Below, piece after piece: positions 15,007 to 22,871 of a stretch of DNA of 35,125 nucleotides. The stretch's first letter is position 1; every line of letters begins with the position of its first letter. The DNA is taken from NCBI GenBank assembly GCA_019454765.1, contig JACFNR010000030.1, positions 1 to 35,125 on the forward strand. The letters are read 5' to 3'. The position numbers and the translations under genes were made by a program. The notes under the pieces are model-generated. The model did not search any database and was not told the DNA's origin. It saw only the letters and a list, made by a program, of their open reading frames with translations. Origin of the DNA: Trueperaceae bacterium (GTDB taxonomy: Bacteria > Deinococcota > Deinococci > Deinococcales > Trueperaceae).

Positions 15007-16374
15007 ATGAACCTGGCCCTAGAACTCGCCCGGCTGCTGGGCGACGACCGCGTCGACACCACCCCCGCCGTACTCGCCCAGCACTCGCACGGCGAGTCGT
15101 ACGCCGACGGCGTCACGCCGGCCGTCGTCGTCTACCCCCACGACACCGCCGAGGTCAGCCGGCTGCTGCGGTTCGCGACCGCGCACGGCGTGCCCGTCAC
15201 CCCCGTGGGCGCCAACTCCAGCCTCGAGGGCCACACGGTGCCCGCAGCCGGAGGCGTCTCCCTCGACCTCGGCCGGCTCGACCGGCTCCTCGAGGCGCGG
15301 CCCGAGGACCTGCTGGTGGTGGTGCAGCCGGCCGTCACCTACCCACGCATCAACGAGCACCTCAAGCGCCACGGGCTCTTCTTCCCCATAGATCCCGGGG
15401 CGCACGCCTCCATCGGCGGCATGGTGAGCACCAACGCCTCCGGCACCGCCGCCGTGCGCTACGGCACGACTGGCGACTACGTCCTGGCCCTCGAGGTGGT
15501 GACCCCCACCGGGGACGTCCGTCGCCTCGGGAACCGGGCGCGCAAGTCGGCCAGCGGTTACGACCTGTGTGCGCTCTTCACGGGGGCGGAGGGGACGTTG
15601 GGGGTTATCACGGAGGTCACGCTGCGCGTGGTGGGGTTGCCGGAGGCGGCGGCCGCGGCGCGCCTGCCGTTCCCCGACGCCTTCCGGGCCACGTCGTTCG
15701 TCACTCGCCTCATCCAGGCGGGCGTGCCCGTGGCCCGCTGCGAGCTGGTGGACGCCAACAGCATCCGCTCGGCCAACGCCTACTCCGGCACGGACTACCC
15801 GGAGGAGATGACCGTGTTCCTGGAGTTCCACGGCAACCCGGCGGGCATAGCGGCGGAGGTCGAGCTGGCGCGCGAGCTCGCCGAGGCGGCCGGGGCCGGC
15901 GCCTTCGAGGCGGCCACCGACGCGGGCGAGCGCGCCAGGCTGTGGGAGGCCCGTCACACGATGCTCTTCGCCTCCAACGCCGCGCACCCCGGGCTGCATA
16001 GCCTCATAACCGACGTGGCCGTCCCCATCTCGCACCTGCCCGAGGCGGTCACGGCGGCGCTCGCCGATTGCGCCGAGAACGGCTTCGACGCCAACCTGGT
16101 CGGCCACGTGGGCGACGGCAACTTCCACCTCACCCTCTACGTCGAGGACGACCCGGCCCGGCGCGCCGCCGCGCAGGGCGTGGTCGACCGCATGACTTAC
16201 CGCGCGCTCGACGTCCTCGGGACGGCCACGGGGGAGCACGGCGTGGGCCTCCGCAAGCTCAAGTACATGGAGCGCGAGCACGGGGCGGCGCTCGACCTGA
16301 TGCGCACCCTGAAAGCCACCCTCGACCCGGCCGGCATCATGAACCCGGGCAAGAAGCTACCGCCCGCGCGATGA
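15007..16374 (+). CDS. FAD-linked oxidase, GlcD / D-lactate dehydrogenase family
   Basis: A 455-residue flavoprotein of the FAD_binding_4 plus FAD-oxidase C family that oxidises 2-hydroxy acids (glycolate, D-lactate or related). The N-terminal FAD domain shows PVTPVGANSSLEGHTVP, PGAHASIGGMVSTNASG and LFTGAEGTLGVITEVTLRV. The C-terminal substrate domain has NLVGHVGDGNFHL with the metal/substrate histidines, GEHGVGLRK, and ends IMNPGKKLP. It lacks the Fe-S domain seen in larger homologues. No GlcE/GlcF partners are adjacent. The start ATG 15007 is supported by the near -10 box. The next gene overlaps its stop as ATGA. Confidence 0.93.
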   Translation: MNLALELARLLGDDRVDTTPAVLAQHSHGESYADGVTPAVVVYPHDTAEVSRLLRFATAHGVPVTPVGANSSLEGHTVPAAGGVSLDLGRLDRLLEARPEDLLVVVQPAVTYPRINEHLKRHGLFFPIDPGAHASIGGMVSTNASGTAAVRYGTTGDYVLALEVVTPTGDVRRLGNRARKSASGYDLCALFTGAEGTLGVITEVTLRVVGLPEAAAAARLPFPDAFRATSFVTRLIQAGVPVARCELVDANSIRSANAYSGTDYPEEMTVFLEFHGNPAGIAAEVELARELAEAAGAGAFEAATDAGERARLWEARHTMLFASNAAHPGLHSLITDVAVPISHLPEAVTAALADCAENGFDANLVGHVGDGNFHLTLYVEDDPARRAAAQGVVDRMTYRALDVLGTATGEHGVGLRKLKYMEREHGAALDLMRTLKATLDPAGIMNPGKKLPPAR

Positions 16375-17384
16375 GCGGGCCGCTCGACGCGTACCCGCTC
16401 CTGCTGCAGCCCCGCCTCCACCGGCGCCTGTGGGGCGGCTCGCGCCTGGCGGCGTGGCTCGGCGACACCGGCCTACCCGTGAGCGGCCCGGCTGACGAGC
16501 CTGTGGGGGAGGCCTGGCTGGTGGGAGCCGACAACCTCGTGACCAACGGCGCCTACCGGGGCGTGTCGTTGGGTGCCTTGGCGGCGACGCACGGGGCCGC
16601 GTTGGTGGGGGAGGCGCCGTTCGCGCGTTACGGCGCCGTGGTGCCGCTCCTCGCCAAGCTGCTCGACGCGCGGGAGGACCTCTCGATCCAGGTCCACCCC
16701 GACGACGCCTACGCGCGGCGCGAGCACCCTGGCAGCGGTCACCTAGGCAAGGCGGAGGCCTGGTACGTGCTCGAGGCGGCGCCGGGCGCCGGGGTGCTGC
16801 GCGGCTTCACGCGCGCGACCGAGCCGGCCGCCCTCAGGGCGGCGGCGCTCGACGGCACCCTGCCGAGCCTCATGCGGCGCCTCCCCGTTGTACCCGGGAG
16901 CGTCGTCGTCAACCCGGCCGGGACGGTGCACGCCGTCGGGGCGGGCTGCCTCCTGTTCGAGATCCAGCAGGCCAGCGACCTGACCTACCGCCTGTTCGAT
17001 TACGGCCGCCGCGGCGCCGACGGGGCGCCGCGCGAACTGCACCTCGACAGGGCCCTGGCGGTGGCGGACCTGAGTGGCGGCGGCGAGCAGGGCGCCGCCC
17101 CCCGGCCGTCGAGCTCCGGCTGGACGCGCCTCGTGCAACTGCCGGAGTTCAGCCTGGACGCGCGCGCCATGGCCGGCGGGGCCCCGCTGGCGGGCGCCAC
17201 GAGCGCCGCCTCGTTCGAGCTCCTGTTCGTGGCGGCAGGGGAGGCGACGGTAGCGGGCGGGGGCGTGGCCGCCAGCCTTGTCGCCGGGGGCGCCGCGGTC
17301 CTGCCCGCCGGCCTGGGCGCGTACACGCTGCAGGGCGAGGGCACCATCCTCCGCTGCCTGGCCGGTGCGGGCCGGTCGGCGTGA
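16371..17384 (+). CDS. manA: Mannose-6-phosphate isomerase, type I
   Basis: A 337-residue zinc-dependent cupin that interconverts mannose-6-phosphate and fructose-6-phosphate, feeding mannose and GDP-mannose metabolism. Zinc ligands are recognisable as Q107 and H109 in SIQVHPDD, E129 in GKAEAWY, and H187 in GTVHAVG. The catalytic-loop Arg is in FDYGRRGADG. The length is close to the short Bacillus-type enzymes rather than the roughly 390-residue E. coli form. The ATG start overlaps the oxidase stop, and the DUF84 gene overlaps its own stop (GTGA), giving a tightly coupled trio with no obvious metabolic link. Confidence 0.93.
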   Translation: MSGPLDAYPLLLQPRLHRRLWGGSRLAAWLGDTGLPVSGPADEPVGEAWLVGADNLVTNGAYRGVSLGALAATHGAALVGEAPFARYGAVVPLLAKLLDAREDLSIQVHPDDAYARREHPGSGHLGKAEAWYVLEAAPGAGVLRGFTRATEPAALRAAALDGTLPSLMRRLPVVPGSVVVNPAGTVHAVGAGCLLFEIQQASDLTYRLFDYGRRGADGAPRELHLDRALAVADLSGGGEQGAAPRPSSSGWTRLVQLPEFSLDARAMAGGAPLAGATSAASFELLFVAAGEATVAGGGVAASLVAGGAAVLPAGLGAYTLQGEGTILRCLAGAGRSA

Positions 17385-17986
17385 CGCCGACCGGCCCAGC
17401 CGCCCCGGCGACGCCCCTTGACCCGGGCGCGCTCTCGCCCCTGGCACGCGTGGCGCTCGGATCGACCAGCCCGGCCAAGGTCAGGGCGGCGGAGGCGGCC
17501 CTCGCGCGCATCCACGGTCGTCCCGTGGCGGTGACGGCCGTGAGCGCGCCGTCCGGCGTGCCCGCCCAACCCGTGGGCAGCGAGGAGACCTTCCGGGGCG
17601 CGTTGGCGCGGGCGCGGGGCGCCCTGCGGCTGACGCCGGGCGCGCTCCTCGGCCTGGGCATCGAGGCGGGGGTCGAACGCCCGCTCGGGGAGGCCGGTCC
17701 CCTCCACGCCGGCGCCTGGGTGGTGGCGGTCGACGGGGCGGGGCGGACGGGGACGGCGCGCTCGGCCACGTTCGAGCTGCCCCCTCACCTGGCCGCCGCG
17801 GTCGCGGCCGGGGCGGAGCTCGGCACGGCGCTCGACGCCGGCTACGGCCTGACGCGCGCGAAGGACGGCCCCGGCGCAGCGGGGGTGCTGAGCCGGGGCC
17901 TGGTGGATCGGTCCGAGCTTTACGTTCAGGCGATCCTGCTCGCGCTGGTGCCTTGGTTGGCGCCCGCGCCGAGGGACGCGGCCTGA
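17381..17986 (+). CDS. DUF84 family inosine/xanthosine triphosphatase-like protein
   Basis: A 201-residue member of the DUF84 (YjjX-like) NTPase family, which hydrolyses non-canonical ITP/XTP and so keeps deaminated purines out of nucleic acids. The family start VALGSTSPAKVRAAEAAL is at about 23-40. VPAQPVGSEETFRGALARA follows, then GLGIEAGVE with the acidic metal-binding position, and the late LTRAKDGPGAAGVLSRGLVDRSELYVQAI. The first 20 residues are a low-complexity Pro/Ala extension, so an internal start is possible. GTG 17381 is favoured by the GTGA overlap with manA. Confidence 0.82.
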   Translation: MTPTGPAAPATPLDPGALSPLARVALGSTSPAKVRAAEAALARIHGRPVAVTAVSAPSGVPAQPVGSEETFRGALARARGALRLTPGALLGLGIEAGVERPLGEAGPLHAGAWVVAVDGAGRTGTARSATFELPPHLAAAVAAGAELGTALDAGYGLTRAKDGPGAAGVLSRGLVDRSELYVQAILLALVPWLAPAPRDAA

Positions 17987-18014
17987 CCCGCGGAACGCCG
18001 GCCTAGCGCGCGCG

Positions 18015-20420
18015 TCAGCTCCCGGCCGCGGCCGCGCCGGGCTGCGCCGCCGGGCGCTCCTCGCCCGGTGGCACGAACGGCTCGCCGGCGGCCGGCTCGG
18101 CCGGGACGAGCATGACGTCGAGGACCTGCCTGAACTCGCTCACGGGCACGACGGTCAGGTCGGCGAGGATGACGTCGGGGACCTCCTCGAGGTTCGCCTC
18201 GTTGTCCTTGGGCAGGATGACGGTGCCGATGCCCGCCTGGTGCGCGGCCAACAGCTTCTCCTTGACGCCGCCGATGGGCAGCACGCGGCCGCGCAGGGTG
18301 ATCTCGCCCGTCATGGCCACGTCGCCGCGAAGGGGGCGACCCGTGAGGGCCGACACCACGGCGCTGGCGATGGCGATGCCGGCCGAGGGGCCGTCCTTCG
18401 GGGTGGCGCCCTCCAGCACGTGCACGTGCAGGTCGCGCTTCTCGTGGAAGTCGGCCGCGATGCCGTACTCCTCGGCGTGCTTTCGCAGGTAGGCGATGCC
18501 GGCCTGGGCGCTCTCCTTCATGACGTCGCCCAGTTGGCCGGTGAGCGTCACGACGCCCTTGCCGGGCACGGCGACCGTCTCGATGTCGAGCGTGACGCCG
18601 CCCACCGAGGTCCAGGCGAGGCCGTGGGCCAGGCCCACCTGCGGCTCCTTCTCCGCCTGGTCGTCGCGGTACGGCGGCACGCCGAGGAGCGCGCGGATGG
18701 CGGCCGCGTCGACCGTCCGCACCCCCTCCCAGGGACCGGTGAGGAACTCCTTGGCCGACTTGCGGGCGGCCTTGGCGATGAGGCGGTCGAGGTTGCGCAC
18801 CCCCGCCTCGCGCGTGTACTCGGTGACGATGCGCCTGAGCGCCCCGTCGTCGAACGCCAGGTGCTCGTTAAGGCCGTGGTCGCGCAGCTGCCGCGGCACG
18901 CGGTAACGCTTGGCGATCTCGAGCTTCTCGGAGAGCGTGTAGCCCGGGATCTGGATGACCTCCATGCGGTCGAGGAGCGGTCGCGGGATGGTCGAGAGGC
19001 TGTTGGCGGTGGTGATGAACATGACCTTGGAGAGGTCGTAGGGGATCTCGAGGTAGTGGTCGGCGAACGTGTTGTTCTGCTCCGGGTCGAGCACCTCGAG
19101 GAGGGCCGAGGACGGGTCTCCCCGGAAGTCGGCCGTCATCTTGTCGACCTCGTCGAGCAGGAAGACGGGGTTGATGGTGCCCGCCGTCTTCATGCCCTGG
19201 ATGATGCGGCCGGGCAGGCTGCCGATGTAGGTGCGGCGGTGGCCCCTGATCTCCGCCTCGTCGCGCACGCCGCCGAGGCTCATGCGCACGAACTTGCGGT
19301 TGAGGCTGCGCGCGATCGACTTGCCGAGGCTCGTCTTGCCCACGCCGGGCGGGCCCACGAGGCAGAGGATGGGCGCGCGGTAGTCGGCCGACTCGACGTC
19401 CTTCGTGAGCTGCCGGACCGCCAGGAACTCGAGGATGCGCTCCTTGGGCTCCTCCAGCGCGTAATGGTCCTCGTCGAGGACCTCCTGGCTGTGCCTTATC
19501 TCGAGACGCTCCTCGTCGACCTCGCTCCACGGCAGGTCGACCAGCGTGTCGACGTAGGTGCGCACCACGGTGGCCTCGGGTGAGCCGCCGGCCATCTTCT
19601 CGAGGCGGTCGATCTCCTTCAGCGCCCGCTCCTTGGCGTGCTCGGGCATGTTCTTGGCCTCGACCTTGGCGCGGAGCTCCTCGGTCTCGCTCTCCTCGCT
19701 GGCGCCCAGCTCCTTCTGGATGGCCTTCATCTTCTCGCGCAGGTAGTACTCGCGCTGGTTCGAGTCCATCTGCTGCTTGACGCGGGCGCTGATCTCCTTC
19801 TCCGTGTCGAACCGTTCCAGGTCGCGCGTGAGGAAGCCGTAGACAAGCTCGAGGCGCTTGACCGCCGACGCCTCCTCCAGGGCGGCCTGCTTGTCGGCCA
19901 CGTCCCAGGTGGCGAACTTCGCGACCACGTCGGCGAGGGAGCCGGGCTCCTTCATGGCCTTGAGGTTCTCCAGGTGGAAGGAGTCGAGGCGCATGTTCTT
20001 GTTCTGCTGCGCGTACTCGCCGAACGCCACCTTGACCTGCTCGCTCAGGGCCTGGACGGTCTCGTCTTGCCGGTCGCCCGCGACCTCCGCGATGGTGGCC
20101 ACCCGGGCGCGGAGCGTGCCGCCCGGCACGTACTCCTCGATCCGGGCCCGGTCGCGACCCTCCACCAGCACCTGCAGCGTGTCGTTGGGGAGGCGGATGA
20201 CCTGCTTGACGACCGCGAGCGTGCCGACGCCGTAGAGGTCGTCCTCGCCCGGATCGTCGATGCGAGAATCGCGCTGGACGACGAGCAGGACGCGGTTGTC
20301 GCCGGCCTGCGCCTCCTCGAGCGCCCGCTTGGACTTCGGCCTGCCGACGTCCACGTTCTCGAGCGTGCGCGGCAACACGACCTGGCTGCGCAACGCGATG
20401 ACAGGAAGTTCCCAATCCAT
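18015..20420 (-). CDS. lon: ATP-dependent Lon protease
   Basis: An 801-residue cytoplasmic AAA+ serine protease that degrades misfolded and regulatory proteins. The N-terminal substrate-binding domain (LPVIALRSQVVLP) is followed by a coiled helical region (REKMKAIQKELG). The AAA+ module has Walker A GPPGVGKTS near residue 355 and Walker B VFLLDEVDKM. The C-terminal protease domain has catalytic S679 in KDGPSAG and K720 in GGVKEKLLAA. The length matches typical LonA (about 780-810). The last 25 or so residues form a Pro/Ala/Glu-rich tail. The ATG at 20420 lacks a close Shine-Dalgarno, the nearest purine tract (GAGGGGG) being about 12 nt upstream. No heat-shock element could be recognised. Confidence 0.97.
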   Translation of the reverse strand: MDWELPVIALRSQVVLPRTLENVDVGRPKSKRALEEAQAGDNRVLLVVQRDSRIDDPGEDDLYGVGTLAVVKQVIRLPNDTLQVLVEGRDRARIEEYVPGGTLRARVATIAEVAGDRQDETVQALSEQVKVAFGEYAQQNKNMRLDSFHLENLKAMKEPGSLADVVAKFATWDVADKQAALEEASAVKRLELVYGFLTRDLERFDTEKEISARVKQQMDSNQREYYLREKMKAIQKELGASEESETEELRAKVEAKNMPEHAKERALKEIDRLEKMAGGSPEATVVRTYVDTLVDLPWSEVDEERLEIRHSQEVLDEDHYALEEPKERILEFLAVRQLTKDVESADYRAPILCLVGPPGVGKTSLGKSIARSLNRKFVRMSLGGVRDEAEIRGHRRTYIGSLPGRIIQGMKTAGTINPVFLLDEVDKMTADFRGDPSSALLEVLDPEQNNTFADHYLEIPYDLSKVMFITTANSLSTIPRPLLDRMEVIQIPGYTLSEKLEIAKRYRVPRQLRDHGLNEHLAFDDGALRRIVTEYTREAGVRNLDRLIAKAARKSAKEFLTGPWEGVRTVDAAAIRALLGVPPYRDDQAEKEPQVGLAHGLAWTSVGGVTLDIETVAVPGKGVVTLTGQLGDVMKESAQAGIAYLRKHAEEYGIAADFHEKRDLHVHVLEGATPKDGPSAGIAIASAVVSALTGRPLRGDVAMTGEITLRGRVLPIGGVKEKLLAAHQAGIGTVILPKDNEANLEEVPDVILADLTVVPVSEFRQVLDVMLVPAEPAAGEPFVPPGEERPAAQPGAAAAGS

Positions 20421-20516
20421 GCCGCCATTGAACCCCCTCGCGTGCCGGTAGCTCCGTAAGGTGGCTGACGACGCCCGGGCTACGTGCCGCGCCCCTCGCG
20501 GGGGGTAGGCGGACGC

Positions 20517-21893
20517 CTACAGTTCGATGGTCACCCCGAGCTCGGGCGTCCTGACCCGCGCCAGCCGCGGGGCCAGCTCGGCGGCGAACGCGTCCATCAC
20601 CGCCGGTTCGCCGTGCACCAGCAGGAGCTGCCGCGCCCTCGTGGCCTCCAGGAACGCGAGCAGGTCGCCGCGGTCGGCGTGCGCGGAGAACCCCTTGATG
20701 TTCTCGACGTGGGCCCTGACGACGATCTCCTCGCCGAACAGCCGCACCCGCCGGGCCCCCTCGAGGAGCGCCCTGCCGAGCGTGCCGGCACCCTGGTAGC
20801 CGACGATCACGAGGCTGGCCTCCTCGCGCCACAGGTTGTGCTTCAGGTGATGCTGGATGCGGCCGCCCGTCATCATGCCCGAGCCGGCGATGATCACGGC
20901 GCCGCCCTCCACCCCGTTGATGGCCTTGGACTCGGCGGCGCTCACCGTGAACTCCAGGGTGGGCGGCGCGAAGGGGTCGGTGCCGGCGGCCAGCTCGGCC
21001 ATGATCGGCGGGCGGAACTCGTTGCGGCAACTGACGTAGAGGCGCGTCATGCGCGTCGCCATGGGCGAGTCAAGGTAGACGGGCAGTCGGGCGACGGCGC
21101 CGCTCGTCATGAAGCGGTCGAGGAGGTAGAGGACCTGCTGGGCCCGCTCCGTGGCGAAGGTGGGGATCATCACCTTGCCGCCGCGGGCGAACGACCGCTT
21201 CAGCACCGCCAGGAAGTGCTCCTCCGTCGCCTGGCGGTTCGGGTGCGTCTGATCCGCGTACGTGCTCTCGAGCACCAGGACGTCGCACTCGTTCGGGACC
21301 GCCGCCGGCGCCTGGATGGTGCTCTCGTGGTTGCCGAGGTCGCCCGAGAACGTGATGCGTAGGTCGGGGGTGGTGAGCTCGATGTAGGTGCTGCCCAGGA
21401 TGTGGCCGGCCGACCTGAACCGGGCCACCACGCCGTCGGCCACCCTGGTCGGCTCGTCGAGCGACACCGCCTTGAAGCGAGCCAGGGCCCGCTCCACCTC
21501 GGCGGGCGTGTACAGGGGCGGGGGGACCTCGTCCTCCCGGCCCGCGCGGCGCGCCTTGCGCATGGCGCGGTCGAAGTCCTCCTCCTGCAGCTTGGCGGAG
21601 TCGCGGAGGATGACCCCGGCGACCTCGGCCGTTGCCTCGGTGGCCAGGAAGTCGCCCCCGTACCCCTGCGCCACCAGGAGGGGGAGGCGGCCGACGTGGT
21701 CGAGGTGGCCGTGCGTGACGAGCACGGCGTCGAGTGCGGCGGGCTCGAACGGGAACGGCAGGCGGTTCGTTGCCTCCAGCTCCGCGCCCCCCTGGAACAT
21801 GCCGCAGTCGACCAGCAGTCGCGCCCCGCCGACCTCGAGGTGGTGGCAGCTGCCGGTGACCGTGCGGGCGGCGCCCGCGCCGGTGAACCTCAC
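20517..21893 (-). CDS. Metallo-beta-lactamase/beta-CASP protein, probable RNA nuclease
   Basis: A 458-residue protein of the CPSF73/Ysh1-like bacterial beta-CASP group (the T. thermophilus TTHA0252 type), metal-dependent RNA endo/exonucleases. MBL motifs occur in order: VTHGHLDHVG, SAGHILGST, and FSGDLG. The beta-CASP insert includes LESTYAD, PTFATERAQQ and AGSGMMTGGRIQHHL. The C terminus has GFSAHADRGDLLAFL and LVHGE. The start is GTG 21893, matching the family opening (M-R-F-T-G-A-x-x-x-V-T-G-S-C) and overlapping the upstream MBL gene stop as GTGA. It may act in RNA decay or maturation. Direct proof of the substrate is not possible here. Confidence 0.92.
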   Translation of the reverse strand: MRFTGAGAARTVTGSCHHLEVGGARLLVDCGMFQGGAELEATNRLPFPFEPAALDAVLVTHGHLDHVGRLPLLVAQGYGGDFLATEATAEVAGVILRDSAKLQEEDFDRAMRKARRAGREDEVPPPLYTPAEVERALARFKAVSLDEPTRVADGVVARFRSAGHILGSTYIELTTPDLRITFSGDLGNHESTIQAPAAVPNECDVLVLESTYADQTHPNRQATEEHFLAVLKRSFARGGKVMIPTFATERAQQVLYLLDRFMTSGAVARLPVYLDSPMATRMTRLYVSCRNEFRPPIMAELAAGTDPFAPPTLEFTVSAAESKAINGVEGGAVIIAGSGMMTGGRIQHHLKHNLWREEASLVIVGYQGAGTLGRALLEGARRVRLFGEEIVVRAHVENIKGFSAHADRGDLLAFLEATRARQLLLVHGEPAVMDAFAAELAPRLARVRTPELGVTIEL

Positions 21894-22810
21894 GCCCGCA
21901 CCCAGCGCAGCCGGGCGTCCGCCAGCTCGCACCGCACGAGCCCGAGCTCCCGCGCCCGCGCCAGGTGAGCCGAGACGACGCACAGGTCGAGGTGGTAGCG
22001 CGCCAGGTCGTCGACGACCATGCCCAGCGCTCGCGCCGCGCCCGCCATGACCGCCTCCGTGGACGCGCCGTCGCACTGCTCGATGACGGCCTCCGCCGCG
22101 GCCAGCACGGCGCGGCGGTTGGCCGCCGCCGCCCCCTTAAGGTCGGTGGTGGGTTCGCCGTGACCCGGCAGCAGCAGGCGCGCCGCCTGCGCCGCCACGA
22201 CGTCGAACGCGGCGAGCTGCCCCGCCACGTCCTGCGCGAACGGGATGGGGTACTTGCCGAGGGTGTCGGCCCCGAAGACGGCGTCCGCCGCCAGGAGCAC
22301 GTCGTCTACTAGGACCGCGAGCTGCCGGTGCGCGTGCCCGCGCACGTCGACGAGGGTGATGTTCGCGTCGCCGACGGTGACCTCGCCCGGCCCCACCACC
22401 CGGTGGACGGGGGAGGGGTCGGCCATGAGCCACTTGCCCGTCAGTTCAGGCAGCGGCTTCGCGCCGTGGAACAGGTAGATGGGCTCGAGGTAGGGCGTCC
22501 TGATCAGGTCCGCCTCGACCTCGGGCGCCCACACCAGGGCGTCCGGGTACTGACGCAGTAGGTAGGCGTTGCCGCCGTGGTGGTCGGCGTGGCTGTGGGT
22601 GCAGAGGATGTGGCCGAGCTCGAGCCCCAGGGCGCCGAGCGCCTTGCGGACCTTCCGACCGTACTCCTTGTCGAGGCCGCTGTCCACGAGCAGCGCCTGG
22701 CCGCCGCCCACGTCGACGATGGCGCAGTTGACGCCGCCGAGTAGGGCGTGGACGCGCTCCGACAGCCGTACGGTGTCAGGGCCCTTGCTGCTGGTCTGGG
22801 AGCCTGTCAT
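21890..22810 (-). CDS. MBL-fold metallohydrolase (glyoxalase II-like)
   Basis: A 306-residue hydrolase with the metal-binding signature CTHSHADHHGG (H-x-H-x-D-H), a further ligand region VRGHAHRQL, the Asp in LLAADAVFG and the final His in LLPGHGEP. The C-terminal 75 residues form a helical extension (EAVIEQCDG through the end) resembling a small winged-helix cap seen on some thiolesterase-type MBL proteins. The ATG at 22810 has no Shine-Dalgarno. A -10-like TAGGCT lies 5 nt upstream, suggesting a leaderless message. It overlaps the beta-CASP gene by 4 nt. The substrate is unknown. Confidence 0.87.
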   Translation of the reverse strand: MTGSQTSSKGPDTVRLSERVHALLGGVNCAIVDVGGGQALLVDSGLDKEYGRKVRKALGALGLELGHILCTHSHADHHGGNAYLLRQYPDALVWAPEVEADLIRTPYLEPIYLFHGAKPLPELTGKWLMADPSPVHRVVGPGEVTVGDANITLVDVRGHAHRQLAVLVDDVLLAADAVFGADTLGKYPIPFAQDVAGQLAAFDVVAAQAARLLLPGHGEPTTDLKGAAAANRRAVLAAAEAVIEQCDGASTEAVMAGAARALGMVVDDLARYHLDLCVVSAHLARARELGLVRCELADARLRWVRA

Positions 22811-22815
22811 GCGCC

Positions 22816-22821
22816 AGCCTA
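22816..22821 (-). promoter_or_regulatory. Candidate leaderless -10 box for the MBL hydrolase
   Basis: TAGGCT (TAnnnT) on the minus strand ends 5 nt before the ATG at 22810. No -35 match is visible. The box is supported mainly by the recurrence of the same layout at other starts in this window. Confidence 0.35.
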
Positions 22822-22846
22822 CCGGTTGACGGCCCGCCGCGGCGCC

Positions 22847-22867
22847 GGGCCCGGACCGGGTCCGCCC
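22847..22867 (-). terminator. Hairpin after rsmB, possible terminator
   Basis: CGGACC (22852-22857) pairs with GGTCCG (22859-22864) around one G, extended outward by GGG/CCC with a bulge. It sits in the 61-nt gap after the rsmB stop and before the MBL hydrolase gene. No U tract follows. Confidence 0.4.
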
Positions 22868-22871
22868 GCGG

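Noticed and set aside
20488-20505. Terminator between the beta-CASP gene and lon
   Set aside because: CCCC-TCGC-GGGG is only a 4-bp core without a U tract, too weak to call in GC-rich intergenic DNA.
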